Shown: one piece after another, positions 9,600 through 19,422 of the stretch
Layout of the letters: every line of letters begins with the position of its first letter
How positions within the stretch are numbered: the stretch's first letter is position 1
Origin: Brachionus plicatilis
Taxonomy: Eukaryota > Rotifera > Eurotatoria > Ploima > Brachionidae
Length of the DNA stretch: 64,000 nt
Direction: 5' to 3'
Assembly (NCBI GenBank): GCA_010279815.1
Contig: QEOQ01000663.1
Span: 642,640 to 706,639 of the forward strand
The notes under the pieces: model-generated
Database searches by the model: none
Told to the model about the DNA's origin: nothing
What the model saw: the letters and a program-made list of their open reading frames with translations, nothing else
Program-made: the position numbers and the translations under genes

Positions 9600-10961
9600 T
9601 GATAGTTTTTACATTTTAAGCTTGATTAAAAAATCACTTACTGGAAAATGATTTCTCACAAAACATAAATGGAAAAAATAAAGGTAGCTTTAATTAAACG
9701 TCGTAGAAAAAAAACAATAAATGGATAGTATTTTTAAACATTTATTCAAATAATTCATTTTAAGCAGAAAAAATTAAGAACCAAGGAATATTTTCCTTAT
9801 TTATCAAAAGAAAGTAAATGCAATCTTTACTTTTCAAAGTTATTTACATTTAGTTTTTTTTTCAATCAAAAATTTGGAATACAAATCGAATAGATAGTAG
9901 AGCATGTGTAGTAGCAGCACACAAAACAACAACACACTGGTACAATTTCACCACTTATGTAAGCTGGCGCTTCTTTTAAAAAAATAAAAAAATTTAATAA
10001 AATGTCAAAAATTTTAACTTATTTTACCGGTCATTTGAGAATTGAAATCAGGAAAAGACATTGATAATTACCGTTTGCAATTTATGGTAAATGATGAATT
10101 TTCAAGGCTTATAATTTGTAGAAATTTGAATAAATTTGAAAAAAGTACACTTTATATATTTTTATACCAACGAAATTTAATTTAATTTGAACACTCAATT
10201 GTAAAATACAATTTTGGTAAAAATAAATTTTTAAGCTTTGTTAAATTTAAGTATCAAATTAGTTAATGGCAATTTATTTCATTTTAATTTTTAAAATCAA
10301 ATTAATTTTTATTTTGTATGAAAGCTGTTAATTAAATAATTAAAATTCCAGTAAAGGCTAAATTTGGATGCGAATGAAAATGATCATCTAAGAGAACAAT
10401 GTTTTCTCGATTTTTTTGGTATCCATTTTAAATATTTAACAATTAACAGAAAACAACAAATTTATAAAACAGAAAAATAATTTTCTAGAAAAATTAAAAT
10501 TGTTTTCAGCTTTTGAATGGAAATTTTTAAAACTAAAAAAACCAAAAATTTTAATAAAGGGCAATTAATCTATTTATATCATTAAATACATCAATGTTTT
10601 GGAATCGATAATTATTACTGTATTATCGATCCCAAAACATTGCCGTATTTACCAACTTTGCTTTAGTTATCGAAGGCCAAAAAAAATTTGAATCTAAAAT
10701 AATTAAAAATATAAAAAATTTTAAATATCAAGAATATTTTTGGTAAATATAAACAAATAAAAATTTTTAGATCCTAAAAATATTTGTATTCAAGCAAATT
10801 TTTATAAAAAATGCAACTTTTCATAAATATTCTAGTAAACATTTAAATTTAATCAACAATTCGGTATACAAACTAAATATTTTAAACTTCTATAAAAAAG
10901 CCTAAAAACAAAAGTTTTTATAAAAAACTGATTTATTAGTAAAATTAAAGAAAGACTTAGC
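9600..10961. other. AT-rich intergenic DNA
   Basis: No coding frame is supported. The one structured piece is the hairpin at 10592..10642, listed separately. Confidence 0.55.
10592..10642. repeat. 21-bp inverted repeat (hairpin)
   Basis: Arms 10592..10612 and 10622..10642 are reverse complements with one mismatch and a 9-bp loop. Each arm carries ATCGATAAT, and CAATGTTTTGG forms the outer end. It may be a miniature transposon or a paired regulatory site. Confidence 0.7.
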
Positions 10962-11413
10962 ATGTTCGATTCAAGTATTTTTTATTTAAAAAATTTCATG
11001 AATTTAGATTTAATTATTTCTATTTTCAAGACTTTGATTTTAACACACATTCACATACTCACACAGTTGAAACTAACCATGTTCCAATTGTTCAACCAAG
11101 TAAATGAATTTTTAAATATTAAAAAAACTAATTGCTTTATTAAATTGAAGTGTTTTATGAACGAACAGTTGGTTGTCCAGTTCCTGTGCCTAGTCCTGTC
11201 CCTATTGGTATACCAATTGATCGAACAGTTGGAATTCCAGTTCAAGTAAAATGTCCAGTTCCAGTACCTGTGCCACAACCAATTTTTATTAGACAACCTA
11301 TTATAGTTAGACAAAGTTTTCACCCTTATGATGTTCCTTTTTTTGTCTGTTCTGAAACAAGAATCGAAGACGATCCGTGCTGTCGTAAAAAAAGAGCAGT
11401 TCAGTATTTGTAA
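10962..11413 (+). CDS. Small Pro/Val-rich protein, three exons
   Basis: Exons 10962..10974, 11067..11099 and 11151..11413 join in phase to give 102 residues. The first exon has only 13 nt (MFDS plus one base). The product reads MFDSIETNHVPIVQP, then a Pro/Val/Ile-rich central part with CPVPVPSPVPIGIP and similar repeats, and ends in an acidic and Cys-containing tail followed by CCRKKRAVQYL. Splicing is supported by GTATTT, GTAAAT and AG sites and by the VP-rich theme continuing across both joins. There is no signal peptide. PV-rich repeats occur in cuticle and other structural proteins, so a structural role is possible but not shown. It is tail-to-tail with the next gene, 26 bp apart. Confidence 0.6.
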
Positions 11414-11439
11414 AATTTTTTTTTTAGAAATCATTTTTA

Positions 11440-13152
11440 TTAAATAAAAGTGATATTATTCTTGTCAAAAAAAGCCAAATAACCATCTTTAGTAAAATAA
11501 ATTTTGTTTGGTATAGACCAGTCATTGTTTTTAATTAAAAAAATTTTATTTTCACATAACAATTTAAAATTTTTCTTTTCAAAAACATAAATTTTTGAAT
11601 AGGTGGTAACTATCATAAATTCTTGATAGATTTTTACATTCAAATATTCACTAGATACGTGCAGAGGTCCCTCAATTTCACTACTTGAAAATATTTCTCT
11701 ATCAAACCAATTAAATATTTGTTCCAATCTTCCATTTGTTTTGCTCACCTTTCCAATTTGATTCTGATTATTCAAATATAAAAACTCCTCATCACAATCG
11801 GCTAGGTAATAAAAAATATCATATAAGTTTTCATCCATTTCAATTATCCCTTCTAAATATTGAAGATTTTCATCGTAAACATTCAGACAATATGAGCTAC
11901 TTGAGTTCCATGCCACTATTAATTTATCATCAAATAAAAAATTGTCAATATAAAAATCGAAATACCTCGAAGATATGAGTCTAGATCCGTAAAGATCATA
12001 GATTTTTATAGCATACTTTTTGTTATATTTTATTTCGAATAAAAATCCGATTCGATTAAGTTTATGATCAATTCGAAAATATTCTAGTTTTTCTTCATTT
12101 ATAAATTTATAAAGGTTGAAATTTAAGTTGGTAATGGGACTCCTAATTACTGTCTCGTAACTTAACTCATGGTTAAAATCATTTAAATAAATACAATAAA
12201 AACGACTAAGATAAATGGGTGAAAAATAGTCTATAATTTTATTAAGAGGTGTCCAATTTATATAATTTTTTTCCGAGTGAATTAAAGTTTTAAAAGTGAA
12301 AAGTTTTGGATAAAATTGGATAAACTTAACTCTGTTAACTATCGGTACATCATTTTTAAGAAAACCAATTACCTGAATTGAGTTTAACGAAGTTTGAAAT
12401 TCTTTAAAATTAAATTTTTCTTTGAACTCATATGCAAAGCATTTTAAACTATTAAATTTTTTTAATTCTACTTCTTGAATGAGTTGTTTTCGACTGATAT
12501 TAATTGCTTTAGTTGTTTCTGAAATTACTTTTTTATCATCCAAATTAAAAGCGCTGATAAATTTTTCACTTGAAATCCAAGAGTTTGCTAGATCTATTTT
12601 TGAATCGATTTGATTGAAAAATACATCCAAATTAGAGAATAATTTTTCTATTCTATAATTCAATTTTTTTGTAAAATAATCAAAAATATCAGATACTGTT
12701 TGTTTAATTTTTAAATTTGACTTTTGATTTAAATTTGAAGATTGTGAACATTTTTCGCAAATCGGATTACCAAAGTAATCAGTGCAGAGTTTGCCCGAAA
12801 CATTAGTGCAGATTGTGCACTCGAACTTATTTTCAATCAAGTGAAAATTTTCTTCATTTGAATTTAGAAATGAATAAAAAGATATTTCTAAGCTACTGAG
12901 CCAACAGTCTTCTTTAAATCTTATAAATTTTTGGTAGAGCTTGTTGGATTTTGAATAGCAAATTGGTGAATTGAGCTCGTGATTGAAAAATATTTTCCAT
13001 TTTTTGCAATGATAAACCACTTTGATTTTTTGAGAACTAATGCAATCCGTGCATACAAAATGATGACATAGAAGAGCTAAAAGATTATGATTGAATTGTT
13101 CGCATTTACAACAGATTAAAATATCTTTGTTTATTTGAAATTTTGAAATCAT
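11440..13152 (-). CDS. RING-like zinc finger protein with putative C-terminal beta-propeller
   Basis: Intronless gene for 570 residues. The N-terminus has RING-like zinc ligands: CCKC near residue 14, LCHHFVCTDC near 28-37, then YHCKKW. A second Cys cluster near residue 113 (CTIC ... CTDYFGNPICEKC) could be a B-box-like finger. A Lys/Phe-rich, probably helical middle follows. The C-terminal 250 residues carry short repeated beta-type segments ending in patterns such as KIYDLYG, CLNVYDENL and IYVFEKK, as in degenerate NHL/WD-type propellers. The layout recalls TRIM-NHL proteins, but the RING is atypical and no orthologue is recognised. It may be a lineage-specific E3 ligase or a lost-activity relative. 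Confidence 0.65.
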   Translation of the reverse strand: MISKFQINKDILICCKCEQFNHNLLALLCHHFVCTDCISSQKIKVVYHCKKWKIFFNHELNSPICYSKSNKLYQKFIRFKEDCWLSSLEISFYSFLNSNEENFHLIENKFECTICTNVSGKLCTDYFGNPICEKCSQSSNLNQKSNLKIKQTVSDIFDYFTKKLNYRIEKLFSNLDVFFNQIDSKIDLANSWISSEKFISAFNLDDKKVISETTKAINISRKQLIQEVELKKFNSLKCFAYEFKEKFNFKEFQTSLNSIQVIGFLKNDVPIVNRVKFIQFYPKLFTFKTLIHSEKNYINWTPLNKIIDYFSPIYLSRFYCIYLNDFNHELSYETVIRSPITNLNFNLYKFINEEKLEYFRIDHKLNRIGFLFEIKYNKKYAIKIYDLYGSRLISSRYFDFYIDNFLFDDKLIVAWNSSSSYCLNVYDENLQYLEGIIEMDENLYDIFYYLADCDEEFLYLNNQNQIGKVSKTNGRLEQIFNWFDREIFSSSEIEGPLHVSSEYLNVKIYQEFMIVTTYSKIYVFEKKNFKLLCENKIFLIKNNDWSIPNKIYFTKDGYLAFFDKNNITFI

Positions 13153-13311
13153 TAATTGCTTAACAACAATTAAAATTTGAATAAAACATAAATAAATTTT
13201 AAAAAATTATTTATTTGCTAAACTAATATATACGTGTGAAGTTTTTGAATAAAATATGTCGAGAATAAAACGTCTTGATTTTTTTGAAATAATTTATTTA
13301 TAAAGATAAAT

Positions 13312-15196
13312 TTATAGATATTCCAAAGGATCTCTATCAACTTCTGAGATTATAATTTCTATATTTTCATTGTACTTTTTAAGCAATTGAGAGAATTGTT
13401 CTTTGAAAAATTCCTGGTAGCCTCTTTCATTATTTGAATGATCTGTTACTATGACAGAAACCCCTCGATGAGTCTCATGCAAGATTTCATGATGTGAAAA
13501 TTCACCAGTTATTATCAAGTCAGCATTTGCATTATTCAACAGTTTGCTTCCAGATCCTGCTCCCACCGCTATTGTCTTTATAATGTCATCTTAAAATTTT
13601 TTTCAGTTTTCCGATATTTTGAATTTAAAAATAAAAATGATGCTGAAAGTATCAAATATTAAATTTTTAAGAGAAACAATTTAAGCTTAATATATTTAAT
13701 ATTACTTGACACTTAAATCACCAGTGCAATGATTATTTAAAAGAATACCTAATGATTTTCCATTTGCCAGGGCCAAACGAATTGTTTTCATTTGAAAATG
13801 AGACTTAACTATTTCAACAGCTTCTTTTAGTTTTATAGGTTTTGATAGATAGCCAATTCTACCAAGACCTGCATTTTTCATTAATGGCTAAAAAATTAAT
13901 TTATTTTAGAAATAAAAAATTAAAAAGAACACTTTAAATTAAATCTGTTTTTAAAGTTTACAATTTGCAAATATAATCAAATTTATTTTATTTAAAAAAA
14001 AAGGATCTAAATATTGGTCTAAAAAAGTTGAATAACAGTTCGGTATTTAGAAAAAATTTCAGATTGATTAAAGTTATTTGATTTATCTTCCTACTTTCAA
14101 GAAAAAAAAAAGAAGTGAATCTGAAATCTTAGTATTTAACTCTGTCATTTATAAATTTATTTATTGAACAGATTGTCTCAATTTAAAAAAACTTTTTATC
14201 ACTAAATAGAATTTAATTTTTTATAATCTAATAAATTTTAAGAACGAAAATTTATTGGTTTTTTTTTAATGAAATTTTTTAATGCTCTTAATTATTAATC
14301 AAATAATTACAAAACTATTAAATGATTTTTTAATATTTACCTTTTCCATATTTGTAACTCGTAAGGTACTAAAAGCATCTAGATCTGATTTATTTAATGA
14401 TCGAATTGATTCCATTAAAATTCCCACTCCTTTTGGACTAGTTAAAAATTCCAATTCATAATCGTCATTACCATTCAATTGATCTGACCTTCATATTTCA
14501 ATTTATTATTAGAAAAAAAATTCTTTTTTCAATTTTACTTTTTAGCACCTAGATATCTAATACTTTCATTTAGAGTAATATTTTCTATTAAAGTTTCTTT
14601 TTGTTCCGAAGAAATATTTAATTTGACATTTTTAGTAAATCCTGAAGGATGTGTTAGACTAATTATTGGTTCAACAGGCTCAACTTTTCTAGTGACTTGA
14701 AAAATAAATTATTTTTTGAATCTGTTATTGAAATAAAGGTCTCTAATTTACCAAAAGCACTTAAAATCCAATCATTTATTCCACCATCAATTGAGTCCCA
14801 GCTGGTATGTGGCGAATAAATAGCTATTCTTTTCTCTATGCATTTAACTATAGATCTTTCCTTCCAATCTGATTGAGTAAGTTTTTTTAAGGGTCTAAAA
14901 ATTGCTGGATGATAACTAACAATTAGATTAACTTCTTTTTTAACTGCTTCTTCTAGTACCGGCTCGGTCAAGTCATTGGTTACAAACATTTTTTTGACTA
15001 GAAGAGGTTCTGACGGTTCAACCAAAAGACCAACATTGTCCCAGTCACAAGCTATACCAAGATTGGCATACTCGTTCAATCTTTTACACACTAATCTTAG
15101 ATCCATATTATTTCTAACAAATTTTAAAAAAAAATTTTGCTTCGCTAAATTAAATTTGTCAATTTTGCAAGCGTTTTTAAAAGCTAAACCCAACAT
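13312..15196 (-). CDS. NIF3L1: NIF3-like protein 1
   Basis: Five exons in phase: 15196..14752, 14695..14539, 14488..14341, 13887..13722, 13589..13312; 397 residues (human about 377). NIF3 motifs are clear: WDNVGLLVEPSEP, FVTNDLTEPVLEEA, SYHPAIFRPLKK, IYSPHTSWD, and in the last exon GAGSGSKLL, ITGEFSHHE, DHSNNERGY and SEVDRDPLEYL. The His and Glu residues expected for the dinuclear metal site of this family are present. The 30 residues before MDLRLVCKRL are basic and hydrophobic, and align with the N-terminal extension of human NIF3L1, which suggests a mitochondrial presequence. For exon 2 the donor at 14538 was chosen over an earlier GT because only it keeps the frame. The biochemical role of the family is unsettled. 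Confidence 0.88.
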
Positions 15197-15407
15197 ACAG
15201 ACAATTTGAGGTTGAATGAAATAATTGTGAAATGTTAATTAAAGGCGCATTTGAAATAAGAACATTTCTTAACAAAACTTTGCAACATTTCTACAGAATT
15301 TTTCAAAATTCAAATTCTTTTAAAATAAATTAATAATAATAATTTTAATAATAATCAATTGATTGAGTAATACGAAAAAAAACTGGAAAAAGTGCTTACA
15401 GTTTTCA
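15197..15407. promoter_or_regulatory. Divergent promoter region NIF3L1/GID4
   Basis: Only 211 bp separate the ATG of NIF3L1 (minus) from the ATG of GID4 (plus), so both promoters and 5' leaders must lie here or overlap the genes. No TATA box is obvious. Confidence 0.45.
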
Positions 15408-16240
15408 ATGCCTTCTAAAACAATAGTCGAACCACTTATACCAGAGAATAACAAGACAGTCGGTTGTTATCGTACCATTTTGTATAATGGATCCAAATTT
15501 GTTGGTTACCAGAAAAGCAAAGGGACTTCGTACGATGTTGAAGTTGTTCTTCAAGTAGAAAATCACGTCAGAATTTAAATTAATAATAAAATTTTCTTTA
15601 TCAAGCAAGTTGATATCGAAAATTCTTATCTATGTGGATTTTTAAAAATAAAAGGACTAACAGACGAATATCCAACTCTAACTACATTTTTTGACGCTGA
15701 AATCATAAGCAAAAAGCATCCTTTTTTGACTAGGAAATGGGACGCCGACGAAGAAGTCGACCGAAAGCATTGGGTAAGTTTTTTATGTCTTAAAATTTGA
15801 ATTTATTTATCATTTTTTTCAAGAACAAATTTAATTCTTTTGCTAGCTATGCGAAGACTTTCAATAATGATGACTTTGATTATGAACAAATAAAAGATTC
15901 AGATTGTGTTTTTATGAGGTGGAAGGTGAGCTTCTTTACATTTTCTTTTAAATATTGCAGAGTATTTAATGACTTTGATCTTTTTTGATATTAAAGGAAT
16001 TGTTTCTGGTACCTGATCATACAATCAAAGATATAACCGGGGCTAGTTTTGCTGGATTTTATTATATTTGCTTTCAAAAATCAACATCTACAATAGATGG
16101 CTTTTATTACCATCGTTCATCCGAGCAGTAATAATATCATTTTCTTTAATTGTTGAATAAATTAAATTTTTTTAAGATTTCAAAGTCTGAGTCTAAATCA
16201 TATAAAAGAAAATAGTAGTGGAAATTATGAGTTTCGATAG
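15408..16240 (+). CDS. GID4: GID4, substrate receptor of the CTLH/GID ubiquitin ligase
   Basis: Five exons in phase: 15408..15554, 15606..15773, 15824..15925, 15997..16127, 16177..16240; 203 residues. GID4/Vid24 motifs run almost without gaps: [108 protein letters not shown]. Exon 4 reads into an apparent stop at 16129, but a GTAATA donor just before it and an acceptor at 16176 recover the family's conserved end (QSLSLNH ... NYEFR). GID4 binds N-terminal proline degrons in its beta-barrel. The N-terminus is shorter than in human GID4, so the core domain is the whole protein. Confidence 0.92.
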
Positions 16241-16509
16241 GTCGAATAAAAAAAATTAGTTTAGTTAGAATTTTTAAAACGAATAATTTATAATTGTATT
16301 TATAAAACAAAATTTAATTATTTAATATATAATCAGAATAAATGAATTATAAAAGATTTTTTTATTGACTGACTGTTTCAAAATTTTTGCAATAAAAATT
16401 TTACTTCACTTAGACTCTATTTATTTGCCGAATATTTTATATCTTATTTTAAATTTTAATTTTTCATGTGATTTTCAAAGTAATGTTTTGAACAGTTTAA
16501 ATCAAGCAA

Positions 16510-16581
16510 GGTTCCATGGTGTAATGGTTAGCACTCTAGACTCTGAATCTAGCGATCCGAGTTCAAGTCTCGGTGGGACCT
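16510..16581 (+). tRNA. trnQ(CUG): tRNA-Gln (CTG)
   Basis: A 72-bp cloverleaf. The acceptor stem GGTTCCA/TGGGACC has one G-T pair. The A box includes TGGTGTAATGG. The anticodon stem is CTAGA/TCTAG with loop CTCTGAA, giving anticodon CTG at 16543..16545. The B box is GAGTTCAAGTC and the discriminator base is T. A run of six T (from 16585) is the RNA polymerase III terminator. There is no intron and no encoded CCA. The sequence is close to animal tRNA-Gln(CTG). Confidence 0.96.
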
Positions 16582-16589
16582 AATTTTTT

Positions 16590-17059
16590 CGAGGAAAATT
16601 TTCGAATTAAAAAAATATAAGCTCTAGAGAATAGTTTTAAAATATGTCAAAATTTCAAATTTTATTGAAATAAAAGTGGAAAGAATTTCTTTTTCGCAAT
16701 TATTGTTTTCAAAGACAAACGATCGACAAGCGATACCTACAAATGAATTGAAACTATTGAATATTTTAAGGAAATTAATATTAAATAAATTTTTTTATTT
16801 TTTTATTGATATTTATTTAATACCATTAAAACAAAATCAACAAAAAAAGGCACCAAGTATGGCATAATAATTGTGATTTTTAAATGGAAAAGAAACAGTT
16901 TCGGTATAATCGCTTAAATTAAATATGACTTAAACATTTTAACTCTACAGTAAAAATCAATACTGAAAAAATATTTTTCTACATGGAATTTTCATTTAAG
17001 CTAAAACTTTATTTCAATTTTTTTTAAAAACTAAAATAAAACCAACATATTAGATAGCA
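16590..17059. other. AT-rich spacer
   Basis: Nothing is supported between the tRNA terminator and the next gene. Confidence 0.55.
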
Positions 17060-17822
17060 ATGATTGCTGCAGTTCTATCCTCTCAATTGTCAAAAAAACG
17101 ACGAGTTCTGAAGCGTAAAAACACTGAAAAAAAGACAAATATTGAGAAAAAGAAAACTTTAGTTTCAAGTAATTTTGATTAATATTCTAAATAATAAAAT
17201 CTAATTCATTACAGAGTATAGACCAAAATTTTCTAGTATGGACAAGATAAATTTATTAAAAAGATACATGCATTTATTGAAAGTGTCAATGATTTCATTT
17301 ATTTTGAGCACAATAATTCATATAGGATCTGTCATTGGGTATTATTATTTTTTTTTGCTTTTGAATCCTGATGATCCTGGAAAAAAAAAATTCTATTCAG
17401 AAACAACAGCACAACAAGGAATAAATATTGGTGGAAAAATAATTGGTGGTGGAATTCAAACCAATCGTCACAAAAGTTACTTGATGCACTTGGTTCGAGA
17501 GTATTATAAGGGAATGTCGAAATTATTTTTATTACAATTTGGATTAATTTATTTGTTGATACTTACTTTGTTTAAATTTTTTCCCGAGAGAGAAAAACTT
17601 AAAGAAGATACCAAAAAAATATTAGGCATTGATAGTGAAAATGAAGATTCAATGACAAAAACACAAAAAACAACAAAAAAAAGAGTACTTTTCAAAAAAA
17701 ATCTGATCGATAAAGTGTCAGCAGACGAGTTTGAAGACATCAATGACGAAAAAGAGGAAACTGATAATGATGAAAAAAATTTATTGGAATGTCTGAGTGA
17801 TGAAATGAAAAAAGAGAATTAA
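17060..17822 (+). CDS. Unrecognised protein with two membrane segments
   Basis: Two exons in phase, 17060..17168 and 17215..17822, for 238 residues. The first 40 residues are strongly basic (KKRRVLKRKN). A first hydrophobic segment follows (MISFILSTIIHIGSVIGYYYFFLLL), then a hydrophilic loop with GGKIIGGGIQTNRHKSY, a second hydrophobic segment (LFLLQFGLIYLLILTLF) and a charged tail rich in Lys, Asp and Glu with no ordered motif. Both hydrophobic stretches are long enough to cross a membrane. The ATG in exon 1 was chosen because the splice keeps the basic stretch in frame; a second ATG at 17238 would skip it. I do not recognise the family. Confidence 0.65.
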
Positions 17823-18378
17823 AAAATTTTATTTAAAAATTTATTTATTTAATAAAATAATTAAAAATAACTTTAACAACACTTATTTACACTAAACACG
17901 TCGATTTCTTGTTTTGGATCTTAAAAATGTAAATATTTTAATCTTGTATCAATAGTTGGCCTTGTTTAGATACTAACGACAACATATTTTTTAAAAGGTA
18001 AAACTATTTGTGAATTAGTTAAAGAACAAATATCTAAAATATACTTGAGTTAATTTTTTTACTATATTTATATATTTAAGATTTATCTTTTAATTTGAGA
18101 AAAAAATTTTTTCTAGAAATTGTTTGATAAGATTTTTACATAGAACTATTTAAGAAACATTATTCTTGTTTTCATACTTTCTATTTAAAGTTTTAAAAGC
18201 TAATTTTATTATGAAAAAAAATGTTCCTTTTTTTCTTAAAAATAGCAACTATTTTGTCAATTATTCTTAATTTTAAGATTACCGATCTTAAAAAACTACT
18301 TTTAAATTCAACAAATAAAAATTATAACTAAAACAAGAATTTCGAATTTTCTTTCTATACTATTTATAAATTTTTATT
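17823..18378. other. Convergent intergenic spacer
   Basis: AT-rich DNA between two tail-to-tail genes. No other feature is seen. Confidence 0.55.
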
Positions 18379-19422
18379 TTAAAAGAAATTACTTTTAATT
18401 TTTTCAATGCATAATGAAATGTTTTCTCCAATTTTTTTTTGATCAGCTCTTTCGATTGTATTCGATGTTATAATTTCATTTTTTATCGATTGATTAAATG
18501 CCAACGCTGCAACTCTTTTGAAAAAATTTTCTACATTTTCACCTTTTTTGACAAAAATTTTATTTAATTTAAAATAATAGAAAAAGTCAAAATTTAACCT
18601 GTCAATGATGACAACGGCCAGTATTCAGCATTCAATCTTGCTGCTAAATTTGAAGCATCCGTATGCACCTTACATTTAATAAAATCCATATTCCCATCCT
18701 AATTTTAGAAATAAACTTTTGCTTTTTACATTTAGGATAATACCAATATGTCTTTTTTTGTTCCAACTAAGAAAATAAATGGTGTAGTTTGATTGTATTC
18801 TATAACTTTAAGTGCTTCTAATAACCATTTTTCAGAGCTATATAACGATTCAGTATCATTTAAATCAAAAACCACGATAATGCTTTGAGCACCTTACAAA
18901 AACCACTTTTACTTTTGAGGTTTTAAAGTTAAACATGGAAAAATTACCCCTGTAGTAGGCTTAAAGCAAAATAATTAGAAAATCAAAATTTTGAAGGTTT
19001 AAGAAAGTTACCTGAGGCGATACATTTAAATCTTTCTTGTCCTGCAGTATCCCAAATTTGCAAATTAAAGAGCATATTTAGGATAAGAAATTGTTCCACT
19101 TCAAAATCAACCCCAATTGTTGATTTGTAGTCTTGATTAAAATAATTGTTTACAAAACGCTGAACAAGACTAGTCTTTCCACAACCTAAACCTCCTATTA
19201 CAATCACCTTGCTGGATCTCAATCTTTTTTTTTAATTAAAAAAAATTTCCTAATCAAATTTAGCTTTATTTACTCTTGTCTTGATTTATGGAATTTTATA
19301 ACTTTTGAGTAATCTTTTGTGTTTTGGTCAAAATCTGTAATTTTTGAGTACGCCGAATCGGAGAGATAAGGAAGAGGAAAGAAATCAATTTTTCTATCAC
19401 TTGAATTACCGTGAATGTTCAT
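18379..19422 (-). CDS. RAB34: Rab34-like small GTPase
   Basis: Six exons in phase: 19422..19274, 19223..19012, 18959..18948, 18892..18744, 18698..18599, 18542..18379; 261 residues, like human RAB34 (259). After a 55-residue N-terminal extension starting MNI come the P-loop GGLGCGKTS, switch I STIGVDFEVE, switch II WDTAGQERFKCIAS, the guanine motif GTKKD and the SSLTGENV motif typical of RAB34. Exon 3 is a 12-nt microexon (encoding part of AYYRG) that is needed to keep both phase and sequence. RAB34 acts at the Golgi and in building intracellular cilia. Oddly, the frame ends KIKSNFF with no C-terminal cysteine for prenylation; the only nearby Cys is 11 residues from the end. The exon 2 acceptor has a near alternative 6 nt downstream. 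Confidence 0.9.

Noticed and set aside
15408..16131. GID4 ending at the in-frame TAA after HRSSEQ
   Set aside because: A donor overlaps this stop and the conserved C-terminus is encoded in the next exon.
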